From Blastocatellia bacterium (GTDB taxonomy: Bacteria; Acidobacteriota; Blastocatellia; Pyrinomonadales; Pyrinomonadaceae), in the NCBI GenBank assembly GCA_003168335.1, contig PMSM01000010.1:458001-522000 (forward strand): 64,000 nucleotides of DNA, given 5' to 3'. Both the position numbers and the translations under genes were made by a program. Positions 26,813 through 35,798 of this stretch are shown piece by piece. The notes under the pieces were generated by a model that saw only the letters and a list, made by a program, of their open reading frames with translations, had not been told where the DNA came from and did no database searches. The first letter of the stretch is position 1, and each line of letters begins with the position of its first letter.

Positions 26813-27408
26813 TCAGAGTTTTCGCTCTCGTTTCTTCTCAGCCTGGAGCGCTTTCATAAGGCCTTTGCCGCGAAACTTGCCACGACTCTCCTTAACATGA
26901 AAGCCAATCTGACGTTGGGTTGATTTCTGCGGACTCAAAAGCTGTCGAATCGCCTCGAAGATTACTTGAATCCGTTCATCGTGAGAGGCAATTCGCCGCT
27001 CCAGTTCTCCCAGCTTTTCAGCGAGTTGGCGATTCGACGCCAGCATTTCTCTTAGACGTAAAAACGCCCTCACAACGAACACGCTTGTTTCAACTGCGCG
27101 GTCGCTATTCAGGACATTAGCCAACATGATCGCACCATGCTCGGTGAACGCGTAAGGCAGAACCGGAGAAAACTTTAACCGGGCAAGGTGGTCACAATTT
27201 GTGACCACTTCACTCTTCTCCATTTTGTTGAGTCGAAACATGAAGTCTTTAGGGAAGCGCTTTCGATTGCGCTTCACTGCCTGGTTTAGCGCTTTCGTCG
27301 CAACACCGAATCGGCGAGATCAGCATCTACGATCACACGATGGCCGCGAATGAACAGAATCAGGTTCTCAATTCGCTCCGGGGGAATCAAGGTTTGGCTC
27401 TTGCTCAT
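26813..27408 (-). pseudogene. Frameshifted ORF6N-domain gene
   Basis: The N-terminal part is encoded from the ATG at 27408: MSKSQTLIPPERIENLILFI then RGHRVIVDADLAD, which is the start of ORF6N proteins. After codon 33, about four bases are missing compared with the expected LADLYGV, so the frame ends at a TAA (27286-27288). The other frame resumes with GVATKALNQAVKRNRKRFPKDFMFRL and runs to 26813 with the rest of the domain (LPYAFTEHGAIMLANVLNSD) and a coiled-coil tail. ORF6N/KilA-N type proteins are phage- and toxin-linked DNA-binding proteins. A programmed frameshift is possible but no slippery sequence is evident. The gene sits between two copies of a kinase 3' end. Confidence 0.85.
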
Positions 27409-27583
27409 TTCTCAACCAGCAACTTCCAACTTCGGTTCATCGAGCATCCAAAGCACGCGAGATGAGAGCGGAACTCGTCATGCTAGCCCAAATTGTAACA
27501 GGAATTACTAGTCGAATTGCGAGCGATTGAAGGACTCCGGCTAACCCGTAGATGCTGCGATCAATAAGCTTCACTGCAACTTC

Positions 27584-29377
27584 TTAAAGCGGCAACTCAA
27601 TCCGAAACGTCGTTCCCTTCCCCGGCTCGCTTTCAACTTCAATGCTGCCGCTGTGCAGGTCGATGATTTGTCTGACGATTGATAGACCCAAACCCGTGCC
27701 GCGTTTCTTGGTCGTAAAGAATGGCTCGAACAGACGGGCCTGCGTCTTTCGATCCATGCCACTTCCTTGATCAGTGATCACGATGCGCACCCGGTCGCCG
27801 TGCATTCGGCCGGGCGCTTCTATCGACTTTGGCCTGGAATCGGTCTCGACCAGTTCCGTTGAGATCTGCACCGGCGACTTTGCTCCGCTGGCGTCGATGG
27901 CATTGCCGATCAGGTTTACAAAGACCTCGCGCAATTGTTCGTCGTCCCAATTGCCGATGATTGTGTCAGGTGCGTAGTCCTTTACCACCGGCGTCTCTTT
28001 CTCCTGCACGCGATCGGCCACCAAATCGAGGCTCGAATCAATCAGCTCGTGGAGGTCAGATTCTGAAGCGTCCAACTGGCGCCGCCGCGAAAACTGGGTC
28101 ACATCTACCACGAGTTTGTTGAGGTGATGAATGCCGCGTTCGACCAATCCGATCGTCTTTAACCCCTCTTCGTTGACCGTATATTCGCGCAGCATTTCAA
28201 CTCCCAGCCGGATGCTGCCCAGCGGGTTTCTAATCTCGTGCGCCAGTTGGGCTGCGGCTTCGCCCACCGCCGCCAGCGCCTCACTGCGACGCAACGCGGC
28301 TTCGGATTTCGCCGCATCCGTCACATCCACGAGTGTCAGGATCTGGCCGTGCTCGCCGTCGATCTCCAGCGGTGACGAATAGACATCAAAGGCGTGCTCA
28401 GCCCCATCCTCGGCCAAATGCCACCGGCCGCGATACGTCGCCGCCTCGACGTGGGAAGCAGTGGCAACTTCCAGCAACTTAACGCCCTCGGGCGACCCAA
28501 CTGGATCATGAATAGACGAACCGATCGTTGCCTGGGGGAAGATGCGCAGGAACGCCCGGTTCGCGCTGCGAATGCGATCTCGTCGATCGATCGCGGCGAT
28601 GGCACTGACCATCCCTTCCAGCATTTGATTGCTGAACTCACGCTCGCGGCGCAGCGCTTCGGTACTCTGCTTCGTCTGGCGGAATCGACGCTGCACCTGC
28701 CAGATGGTGGCCACGGCAACCGCCAAACCCGCTAACAGCGCGAACAGATTCCACGTGCGAATCGATCGAGTCGCCGCCTTCTGCATCGCGTCAGCTCGAA
28801 CAAATACCTGTTGCTCTTCGCTCGCCGAATCCTGGATGAGCTCATTTAGTTCGGCGTCCGCATCGCGAAACTTCGCAAAACCCTCCTGCGAATATCGATT
28901 CTTGTCTTTCGTAATTTCGAGATGGCCGGCGAGATCGTCGCGGAACTTGTGCCACTTTGGCAAATCTGCAAGCGGCGCATGATCCAGTTGCGCCAAAAGA
29001 TTGGTCACCTCGTCACGCGCCGAAGCCAGACGCAAATCGAAGGGCGGGGTCAGCTCGTGGCGGGCATCTGCTTCCATGCGCTTACGCGCTTCGTGGTCCA
29101 GTTTCGTAAGTCCGACGCGAAGTTGCAGCAGCAACCCTGCCTTAACCGCGTGAGCATGTTCGGCCTCGAGAGCATTGCGGCTGGTGTCTTCCAGCCGACG
29201 CACGCTCAAGCTGCCCAGGACCCAAATGAGTAGCAGCAAGAGCGCGAAGCCGGAGACCAGCGGCGCGAGAGTGGGATCGAGTCGCGGCTCTTTCTTGCCG
29301 CTGGCGGCCGGCGGAACAATCCGTCGATAGACGACCTCGCCGTCTGACTCTTGGGTTGGTTTCTGCTGAGTAGACAT
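27584..29377 (-). CDS. Membrane sensor histidine kinase with PAS domain
   Basis: 597 residues. One membrane span near 36-58 (LVSGFALLLLLIWVLGSLSV), a periplasmic helical region to about 210, and a second span (LFALLAGLAVAVATIWQV). Then a PAS domain (about 250-350), an H box with phospho-acceptor in AQLAHEIRNPLGSIRLGVEM near 383, and an ATPase domain with NLIGNAIDAS, DQGSGMD and KRGTGLGLSI. The gene stands without a response regulator next to it (orphan). The C-terminus ends FRIELPL; a damaged second copy of that end lies about 1 kb downstream. The start ATG is followed by a polar 30-residue N-terminus. Confidence 0.9.
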   Translation of the reverse strand: MSTQQKPTQESDGEVVYRRIVPPAASGKKEPRLDPTLAPLVSGFALLLLLIWVLGSLSVRRLEDTSRNALEAEHAHAVKAGLLLQLRVGLTKLDHEARKRMEADARHELTPPFDLRLASARDEVTNLLAQLDHAPLADLPKWHKFRDDLAGHLEITKDKNRYSQEGFAKFRDADAELNELIQDSASEEQQVFVRADAMQKAATRSIRTWNLFALLAGLAVAVATIWQVQRRFRQTKQSTEALRREREFSNQMLEGMVSAIAAIDRRDRIRSANRAFLRIFPQATIGSSIHDPVGSPEGVKLLEVATASHVEAATYRGRWHLAEDGAEHAFDVYSSPLEIDGEHGQILTLVDVTDAAKSEAALRRSEALAAVGEAAAQLAHEIRNPLGSIRLGVEMLREYTVNEEGLKTIGLVERGIHHLNKLVVDVTQFSRRRQLDASESDLHELIDSSLDLVADRVQEKETPVVKDYAPDTIIGNWDDEQLREVFVNLIGNAIDASGAKSPVQISTELVETDSRPKSIEAPGRMHGDRVRIVITDQGSGMDRKTQARLFEPFFTTKKRGTGLGLSIVRQIIDLHSGSIEVESEPGKGTTFRIELPL

Positions 29378-29409
29378 TGAATCTTCCTGGCCTCATTCAA
29401 AAGGACATT

Positions 29410-29849
29410 GAGAATTGAAAAGTGCAAATTGCAAATTGCAAATTTCTAAGCCTTCTTTTCTTTTCGCGTCTTTGTGGTAACTATCGATTGGGCGATGATG
29501 TTGCATAGCTGATTGAATTCATCAAGCAACTCACCCATTCGACGCTCCGGAAGCATTTCCGTTTTGATGATAAGACGGATCCAACAACGGGACTCGCGCG
29601 ACTCTTTCAGACCAATGCTGAGCTTGTGAACGAAGTCCGCGCGACTTTCGGCTGCGCAAGCTTCTTCGTAATTTGGCGCAGGTGAAGTCCCGCTGCGTAC
29701 CAGTTGACCTCCGATGTGTCGGCCCATTCGCGTGTCCGGCAAAGCATCAACAACCGTGCCGACCCGAGCGGCGAAGTTTATTAGTCGTTCGATCAGCTCA
29801 TCCGATGTCACGATTGTTCCCCTGGCGCAGTTTGCACTTTGCAATTCTC
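29410..29849. mobile_element. S23 protein cassette bounded by 22-base inverted repeats
   Basis: The left end at 29410-29431 reads GAGAATTGAAAAGTGCAAAT-TG; the right end at 29828-29849, read on the minus strand, is GAGAATTGCAAAGTGCAAAC-TG. Two of 22 bases differ. Between them lies only the four-helix-bundle gene. The left end also has three tandem TGCAAAT units. It looks like a small non-autonomous unit placed between the kinase and polA. Whether it moves is inference. Confidence 0.55.
29446..29811 (-). CDS. Four-helix bundle protein (23S rRNA intervening-sequence type, S23)
   Basis: 121 residues from a GTG at 29811 preceded by AGGGGA; the frame continues upstream only into a repeat. Features of the S23 family: LIERLINFAARVGTVVDALPDTRMGRHIGGQLVRSGTSPAPNYEEA, then SRADFVHKLSIGLKESRESRCWIRLI and the C-terminal helix with FNQLCNIIAQSI. 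Such proteins are found both inside 23S rRNA insertions and as free genes scattered in genomes. The structure is a pentamer of four-helix bundles in known members; function is unclear. No rRNA gene lies here. Confidence 0.85.
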   Translation of the reverse strand: MTSDELIERLINFAARVGTVVDALPDTRMGRHIGGQLVRSGTSPAPNYEEACAAESRADFVHKLSIGLKESRESRCWIRLIIKTEMLPERRMGELLDEFNQLCNIIAQSIVTTKTRKEKKA

Positions 29850-29872
29850 ATTCTTCAATTTGCAATTCCCAG

Positions 29873-32617
29873 TCAGTGCTTCGCGTCCATCCAATTATCG
29901 CCGATGCCGGTTTCAGCTACCAGTGGAACATCGAGTTGGACTGCGTGCTCCATCTCACGCTTTAGTGTCCGGGCAACTTTGTCGGCTTCGTTGGCCGGAC
30001 ATTCGACGAGCAGCTCGTCATGAATCTGCATCAGGATTTTCGCGTTCAGGCCTTCGCGACGAAAAGCATCCTCGACGTGCAGCATCGCAATTTTCACGAT
30101 GTCACTGGCGGTACCCTGAATCGGCATGTTGATAGCTTCGCGCTCAGCCGCGCGCCGGATGTTCGCGTTGCGGTCGTTGATTCCGGCCAGCGGACGAATG
30201 CGCCCATACAGCGAACGCACCAGCCCCTGCTCGCGCGCCTGCACCGGAATCTCTTCCATGTATCGCCGCACGCCTTTGTAGGTCGCATAGTAATCGTCAA
30301 TGACTTTGCGCGCTTCCTGACGCGTGATGCCGACCCGCTGTGACAAGCCCCAGGGCTCGATCGCATAAGCGATCGCGAAGTTCACGATCTTGGCAGAGCG
30401 TCGCGCTGCTTTCAATTCTTCGTCGGTCCTGGCGTTGAAGACCAACCGCGCGGTGCGGTCATGAATGTCTTCGCCTTTCTGAAAAGCGTCGAGCATCACT
30501 TCATCGCGCGTGATGTGCGCCAGCAGACGCAATTCAAGTTGCGAATAATCCGCGGAGATAAGTTTGTTGCCCGGCGAGGCGACGAAGGCGCGCCGGATCC
30601 GGCGGCCCAATTCCGTGCGAATCGGAATGTTCTGCAAATTCGGATCACTCGACGAAAGTCTGCCCGTGGCGGCGACCGTTTGATTAAGCTGCCCATGGAT
30701 TCGGCCGTCGGCGGCGATTTGGTGAGGCAACGCGTCGGTATAGACGCTCTTCAGCTTGTCCAGTTCACGATACTCAATGATTAGCCGCGGGAGTTCGTAG
30801 GTTTGGGCCAACTCTTCGAGCACTGCTTTACTGGTCGAAACGCGGCCGGTGGAAGTCTTGCGTCCGGAAACTATGTTCAGAGCCTCAAAGCATTCGGCCA
30901 CTTGTTTGGGCGAGTTGATGTTGAATTCGCGACCGGCGAGCTGGCAGATTTTGTCGGTGAGCTTCGCCAGCTCTGCACCGAGGTGGCGCGACAATTCATT
31001 CAGCACTTCTGTATCGACGCGGATGCCGGCCTGCTCCATGCGGTAAAGCATGGGCGCCAGCGGCAATTCAATCTCGTTATAAATGCTGCCGAGCTCTTTC
31101 TCGTCAATTCGCTGGTGCAGGACCCGCGCAACTTGCGCCGTCAAATCCGCAACTTCCGCAGCTTGCCATCCGGTTTCGCTCCAGCCTTCGTAGGGCGGGC
31201 CGCCGCTTTCCGCGCCCACGGTCTCGTGCGCCAGATCGGTCAACTCGTACTTGCTGCGCGTCGGATCGAGAACATAAGCGGCGATCAGCGTGTCGTCAGT
31301 CACGCCCGCCAACTCGACACCGAGCGGCGTGAGTAACGCGGTGGCCCTCTTCAGATCGTGAACGGATTTCTCGATCAATCCATTACTCAGCAACTCCCGC
31401 ATTGCCGCCAGTGCCGCTTCTTTTCCTTCGGCAAAACTATCAAGGTCTACGAACGCTGACCTGCCCGGGTGCGGCGCGAATGCCAAGCCACGAGCAGGCC
31501 CATCATGCATGCCCTGCTGCTGGCCCGCGCCCGGTGGCGACGAATTCGCAATGGCCAACCCGATATGCTCCGCCTGCCACAATTGTTGAATCAGACTGTC
31601 GAGCTCGGCCTTATTGCGGACCAGTGAATACTTGCGCTCGCCGGCGACCTTCGCCGTTGCTACGGCGCCGTCAGCAAATTCATTCGTGAGGGCGGTGAAA
31701 TCCAGTTCGCGAAATAGCTCGTAAGCCGCGGCGCGATCGGGCGGGCGCCTTTCCAGTTGATTCAAGTCGAGATGTACGTCGACATCAATCCTGATCCGCG
31801 CCAGCTCGCGCGATTTGCGAATCAGCTCGGCGTTGTTTCGCAGAGACTCGCGATAGGTTTTGTGTTTGACCTCTTCCGAGTGCTCGAGCGCGTTTTCAAT
31901 CGAACCGTAGTTTTGAATCAGTTGCACCGCGCCCTTCGCGCCAATGCCGGGCGCGCCGGGAATGTTGTCCACCGCATCACCCATCAGTCCCAGCAGATCG
32001 ACAACCTGGGCCGCGGTCACTCCAAACTTCTTTTCAACCCAGGCTTCGTCACACCATTCAATCGGGGGCACTGGTTCTTTGCGTTTGATGACCTGCGAAT
32101 TCTGTCGCATGCAAACGATCAAAGGATCGCGCACCAACTGGCACATGTCCTTGTCGTTGGAAACGATGACTGCCTGCAGTCCCTGCTCTGCGGCCTGGAC
32201 CGCGAGCGCTCCAATTACGTCATCGGCCTCGAATCCGGGCACGCTGATCAGCGGTACGTTGTAGGCTTCACACAGCCGTCGGATGTAAGGCAGTTGCGAA
32301 GCCAGATCGTCGGGCATCTGCTGCCGGTTGGCTTTGTATTCGCTGAACGTCTCGTGGCGAAAAGTTTTTTCGCCTGATTCAAAGATGGCGGCGATGTATT
32401 TTGGCTGCTCGTCAGCAATCAGCTTTCGCAGCATATTGGTAAAGATGAAGACGGCCTGCGTGACCTGACCCGTCGAATTGGCCAGCGGCGTCGCGCGATT
32501 GGCCATCGGCGCATAGAAAGCGCGAAAGATATGCGACATCGAGTCGATGAGAAAGACTCGTTCAGCCGGCTCAGTCCCGGCAGGGGGCCTCTTCTGTGGC
32601 ATTATGCCGTCGATCAT
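29873..32617 (-). CDS. polA: DNA polymerase I
   Basis: About 914 residues: 5'-3' exonuclease (about 1-290; ALAVQAAEQGLQAVIVSNDKDMCQL, GVTAAQVVDLLGLMGDAVDNIPGAPGIG), a middle 3'-5' exonuclease-like domain (about 310-520) and a polymerase domain. Motif A is SADYSQLELR, motif C is MQIHDELLVE. The exonuclease middle domain lacks the first acidic DxE motif (the site reads GLAIANSS), so proofreading is probably absent. Motif B (O helix) is RRSAKIVNFAIAYAIEPWGL, with Ala where FG and YG glycines are usual. The frame opens at a TTG (32641); ATG codons at 32617 and 32602 are alternatives and the true start is uncertain. It follows the S23 cassette on the same strand. Confidence 0.94.
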   Translation of the reverse strand: MIDGIMPQKRPPAGTEPAERVFLIDSMSHIFRAFYAPMANRATPLANSTGQVTQAVFIFTNMLRKLIADEQPKYIAAIFESGEKTFRHETFSEYKANRQQMPDDLASQLPYIRRLCEAYNVPLISVPGFEADDVIGALAVQAAEQGLQAVIVSNDKDMCQLVRDPLIVCMRQNSQVIKRKEPVPPIEWCDEAWVEKKFGVTAAQVVDLLGLMGDAVDNIPGAPGIGAKGAVQLIQNYGSIENALEHSEEVKHKTYRESLRNNAELIRKSRELARIRIDVDVHLDLNQLERRPPDRAAAYELFRELDFTALTNEFADGAVATAKVAGERKYSLVRNKAELDSLIQQLWQAEHIGLAIANSSPPGAGQQQGMHDGPARGLAFAPHPGRSAFVDLDSFAEGKEAALAAMRELLSNGLIEKSVHDLKRATALLTPLGVELAGVTDDTLIAAYVLDPTRSKYELTDLAHETVGAESGGPPYEGWSETGWQAAEVADLTAQVARVLHQRIDEKELGSIYNEIELPLAPMLYRMEQAGIRVDTEVLNELSRHLGAELAKLTDKICQLAGREFNINSPKQVAECFEALNIVSGRKTSTGRVSTSKAVLEELAQTYELPRLIIEYRELDKLKSVYTDALPHQIAADGRIHGQLNQTVAATGRLSSSDPNLQNIPIRTELGRRIRRAFVASPGNKLISADYSQLELRLLAHITRDEVMLDAFQKGEDIHDRTARLVFNARTDEELKAARRSAKIVNFAIAYAIEPWGLSQRVGITRQEARKVIDDYYATYKGVRRYMEEIPVQAREQGLVRSLYGRIRPLAGINDRNANIRRAAEREAINMPIQGTASDIVKIAMLHVEDAFRREGLNAKILMQIHDELLVECPANEADKVARTLKREMEHAVQLDVPLVAETGIGDNWMDAKH

Positions 32618-32673
32618 AGGGTTGTGCTTTCGAGGTGTCAATCAGAGTGTCAATCTGTGATGCGGTAGTCATG

Positions 32674-32748
32674 CGATCCACTAAATCACACGAAACGGCA
32701 CGAAACACGGGGGTTGGTTCGAGTCATTTCGTGTCAGTTCGTGGATCG
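32674..32748. repeat. Inverted repeat CGATCCAC ... GTGGATCG
   Basis: Arms at 32674-32681 and 32741-32748, with secondary complementarity inside (ACACGAAA and TTTCGTGT). It fills part of the roughly 350-base gene-free gap between the divergent polA and lpxC genes (32618-32964). The remainder of that gap has no gene I can support and should hold their promoters. Confidence 0.5.
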
Positions 32749-32964
32749 CTTGTCTGTGGTCATCAGCAATCTCGTTAGTCGCACACTCTTTCAGCAGCCG
32801 GCCAGGTTAGGACTGTGAGGCGATCTGGTGGCAGCTCTGCCGCGCTGTGCGCCCAAGGTCGTGGCGGCTCCGCCACAAGAGCGATCACAACGGTGCGCTT
32901 TTGCTACTACTCTGGAAGGCATGAAGATTGCACCAACAGTTGCGCTCAGTTCCAGTTCTCGCGA

Positions 32965-33897
32965 ATGAAGCCAACAAAGCCATCAAGCGCACGGCAAACC
33001 ACACTGGCCTCGGCCGTAGAAGCAAAAGGCATCGGTCTGCACACTGCGGTCCCGGTCCAGGTACGGCTGATGCCGGCCGAGCCCGACACCGGCTATGTCT
33101 TCCGTCGCACGGATCTCGGAGGCTTTGAGATCCCGGCTACGGTCGAATCAGTCGCGCATTGCAGTTACGCGACGACACTGATGCGAACCGGCGTGATGCT
33201 CTCGACCGTTGAGCATTTGCTGTCGGCCTTGCGTGGATGCGGCGTCGACAACGCCTACATTGAAGTCGATAACCTGGAAGTGCCGATTATGGACGGCTCA
33301 GCAGAAGCCTTCGCAGAGATGATCGAAAGCGCGGGCCTCGTAGACCAGCCCACGGCGCGGCGCGCTCTGCTGGTGCGAGAAAAAGTGTCAGCCGTCTCCG
33401 GCAACCGGCGCATCAGCATCGAGCCCGCCGATGCTTACGAGATCGATTGCCTGATCGACTTTCCGCATCCGCTTATCGGCGTCCAGCATCGCTCAGTGAC
33501 GCTGGATAACGGTTCCTTTGCGCGTGATATCGCGTCCGCCCGCACGTTTGGATTTATCGCAGAGGTCGAAGCCTTGCGGCGGGCGAATTTGATTCGCGGC
33601 GGTTCACTTGATAATGCGATTGTGTTGACGAAGCACGGCATGTTGAATGAAACAGGTCTGCGCTTTTCCGATGAATTCGTGCGTCACAAGATTCTGGACA
33701 TCATTGGAGACCTGGCGCTACTGGGCATGACCCTGCTGGGCCGGGTGACGGCAGAGCGCAGCGGACACCTGCTCCACGCCGCGCTGATGGCCGCCCTGCT
33801 CCGGAATCGCGCCGCCTGGGAGATCGTTGATTTGCCTGCGCCTCACTTGCATTCCGATAGGGAAACGGTAGCGCCAGTTTCCACTTACACATCCTGA
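32965..33897 (+). CDS. lpxC: UDP-3-O-acyl-N-acetylglucosamine deacetylase
   Basis: The committed step of lipid A synthesis, a zinc amidase. The frame opens at 32815 but the family N-terminus with KGIGLHTAVPVQVRL belongs to the ATG at 32965 (310 residues). Zinc and catalytic residues are visible: His in STVEHLLSALRG (about 79), the pair in HKILDIIGDLAL (about 241 and 245), and the general acid His in SGHLLHAAL (about 268). The motif MDGSAEAF is intact. The fused FabZ domain seen in some phyla is absent. It stands alone, divergent from polA. Confidence 0.94.
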   Translation: MKPTKPSSARQTTLASAVEAKGIGLHTAVPVQVRLMPAEPDTGYVFRRTDLGGFEIPATVESVAHCSYATTLMRTGVMLSTVEHLLSALRGCGVDNAYIEVDNLEVPIMDGSAEAFAEMIESAGLVDQPTARRALLVREKVSAVSGNRRISIEPADAYEIDCLIDFPHPLIGVQHRSVTLDNGSFARDIASARTFGFIAEVEALRRANLIRGGSLDNAIVLTKHGMLNETGLRFSDEFVRHKILDIIGDLALLGMTLLGRVTAERSGHLLHAALMAALLRNRAAWEIVDLPAPHLHSDRETVAPVSTYTS

Positions 33898-33941
33898 CTG
33901 CCGCTACCTAAGCTCAGACTTAAAACTGTGGGTCCGTTGAT

Positions 33942-34069
33942 GCTGGGAACGCGGACGTCCCGTCCGCACCGCGCCAGAGGCGCGAACTCGTATCCAAGTC
34001 CACGAAATCGCAGCTGCTCATTCTTTCGCGCTTCGCGCTCAATGCGGACGGGACGTCCGCGCTCCCAGC
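33942..34069. repeat. MITE-like inverted repeat, copy C
   Basis: 128 bases with ends GCTGGGAACGCGGACGTCC at 33942 and the inverted GGACGTCCGCGCTCCCAGC ending at 34069; the inner part differs from copy A (9400-9512) but also contains a GCGC palindrome (TTCGCGCTTCGCGC). It lies in the gene-free stretch between lpxC and the following gene (33898-34214), which otherwise shows nothing. Confidence 0.7.
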
Positions 34070-34214
34070 AATATTGGCTTGCTGGTTTTGAAAACTCCGA
34101 CGGGCGCCGTCAGGTTCCGCACTCGCCGCCCTCTCTGCTAAAATCAAATCCGACAAACGCTTTGCAGGATATTGGCATCCAAGGCTGCGATTACTTTTTT
34201 GGAGGCATTCTGAT

Positions 34215-35195
34215 TTGACTAAACATCGCGTAACACTCGCCCTGCTTTTCGGTCTGGCTTTGGCCTTCTCTGCCTCTTCGCGCCTGCAGGCGCAACCCCA
34301 AAACGGCACCGCCGTTCAGGAAACCGAAGATGCGGTTAAGGTCACTACCTACAAGCGATTCGTTGATAATCGCGAGCCGAATCCGGGAGTCGCGTACCAG
34401 GCCGCAAAGGATTACATGGTGCGCTACGGTAAGGAAGATGATCAGTACACGCGTTATTTGAAACAATGGATTACCGCGTTCGAAAAAGACGAGCGTCAGG
34501 ACGCGCTGTTGCGGGCGATCTATGGCGAGAAAAATTACGCCGGCGGTTTCGCCATGGCGAAACGAGTCATGGCGGACGATCCCGAAGACGTTAAATCGCT
34601 GATCGCTCTTGGCTATGGCGGCTATCTCGCCACCACGAACGCCAAGAACGAGACGTTCAATGCCGACTCAGAACGTTACGCTCAAAAAGCGATTCAGTTG
34701 CTTGAGAGCGGCAAGGCCCCGGATGCGTGGGAGCCATTCAGGAATAAGGAAGACGCGCTCGCCTCTTTACATTACGCGATCGGCTTTAACGAATTGAAGC
34801 TACGTCCCGAAGAAGCGATTGGACGCTTCATCAAAGTCACCCAGATTGATAGCGATCTAAAGAAGACTCCGTCGACTTACTATTTGCTCGCGGTCGCGTA
34901 CGAGCAAGGGCCGTACAAGAGACTTTCCGCGGACTATACAAAGCGCTTCGCGGATCAACCTGAAACTCCTGAGAGCAAAGCGGCGCTGGAAAGTCTGAAC
35001 AAGGTCATGGATCTCATCATCGATGCCTATGCGCGCGCGGTGGCTCTCGCCGGCACCGATCCGCAACACCAGGCGAAGAAAGCTGAATGGACCAAGCGAC
35101 TAACCGACCTCTATAAGTTTCGGCATCAGAACTCTGACGCCGGGCTGAACGAGTTCGTGGCCGGCGTCCTGGTGAAGCCACTCCCTCAGCCATAG
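34215..35195 (+). CDS. Exported repeat-type (TPR-like) protein of unknown function
   Basis: 326 residues. It starts at TTG (34215), 9 bases after a strong GGAGG. A signal peptide (VTLALLFGLALAFSASSRLQA) is followed by helical repeats: YKRFVDNREPNPGVAYQAAKDYM, FAMAKRVMADDPEDVKSLIALGYGGYLAT, and RYAQKAIQLLESGKAP. Later segments (ALHYAIGFNELKLRPEEAIGRFIKVTQI) are consistent with TPR helices. I recognise no named family beyond this. It is probably periplasmic. Downstream is a short inverted repeat at 35224-35286. Confidence 0.75.
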   Translation: MTKHRVTLALLFGLALAFSASSRLQAQPQNGTAVQETEDAVKVTTYKRFVDNREPNPGVAYQAAKDYMVRYGKEDDQYTRYLKQWITAFEKDERQDALLRAIYGEKNYAGGFAMAKRVMADDPEDVKSLIALGYGGYLATTNAKNETFNADSERYAQKAIQLLESGKAPDAWEPFRNKEDALASLHYAIGFNELKLRPEEAIGRFIKVTQIDSDLKKTPSTYYLLAVAYEQGPYKRLSADYTKRFADQPETPESKAALESLNKVMDLIIDAYARAVALAGTDPQHQAKKAEWTKRLTDLYKFRHQNSDAGLNEFVAGVLVKPLPQP

Positions 35196-35223
35196 GTGAT
35201 TCCAGGTTGAATAACTGGTGTAC

Positions 35224-35286
35224 AGAGTACCGACTTCAGTCGGGCTTTTATTAAGCCACAAAAACCCCAACTGAAGTTGGTACTCT
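35224..35286. repeat. Inverted repeat AGAGTACCGACTTCAGTCGG
   Basis: AGAGTACCGACTTCAGTCGG on the left and its near complement CCAACTGAAGTTGGTACTCT on the right, about 20 bases apart. It lies just after the TPR-like gene and could act as a transcription stop, but there is no clean T-run after it. A dispersed element is equally likely. Confidence 0.5.
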
Positions 35287-35362
35287 AAACGCCTGTTAAC
35301 CTGGGACACATGTTGCCTTGACAAGCAATTTCTAATAGTTAGAATCGAATCTCTTTGAAAAA

Positions 35363-35437
35363 GCGGGAGTAGCTCAGTGGTAGAGCATCGCCTTGCCAAG
35401 GCGAGGGTCGCGAGTTCAAATCTCGTCTCCCGCTCCA
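35363..35437 (+). tRNA. tRNA-Gly (anticodon GCC)
   Basis: Full cloverleaf: acceptor arms GCGGGAG/CTCCCGC, D arm GCTC..GAGC, anticodon stem TCGCC/GGCGA with loop TTGCCAA, T arm GCGAG-TTCAAAT-CTCGT, discriminator T and an encoded CCA. Confidence 0.95.
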
Positions 35438-35565
35438 ATCTCAGGAATGAGGGCGGAACGATAAGGCCGAAGCGAAGGCAAAAGGGGAAGGCTGGCTCAG
35501 ACTTTTTCCTTTTACTTTTGCTTTTGAGCTTCATCCTTCCGCCTTTTTCCTTTATGCTCACAGAT

Positions 35566-35640
<75 letters not shown>

Positions 35641-35798
35641 AATTTCTCAACAACTTACAAGCAGTCACCAACTTCAAGTAAATTCTCACTGTGGGGACTT
35701 TTGTGGGGGGCCTTTGACGGTTTGAGGTCTTGGAAGACCGCCCGCACGACGAACAACCGTCGAAGGTTCGTGAGGTGCGAAGCGCCGACATTCAATAG

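Noticed and set aside
26813-27277. Intact ORF6N gene
   Set aside because: The open part begins in the middle of the domain; the true N-terminus lies upstream in another frame, so it is a frameshifted gene.
29446-29811. S23 gene as sign of a 23S rRNA gene with an intervening sequence
   Set aside because: Flanking DNA is polA and a kinase, with no rRNA sequence; it is a free-standing S23 gene.
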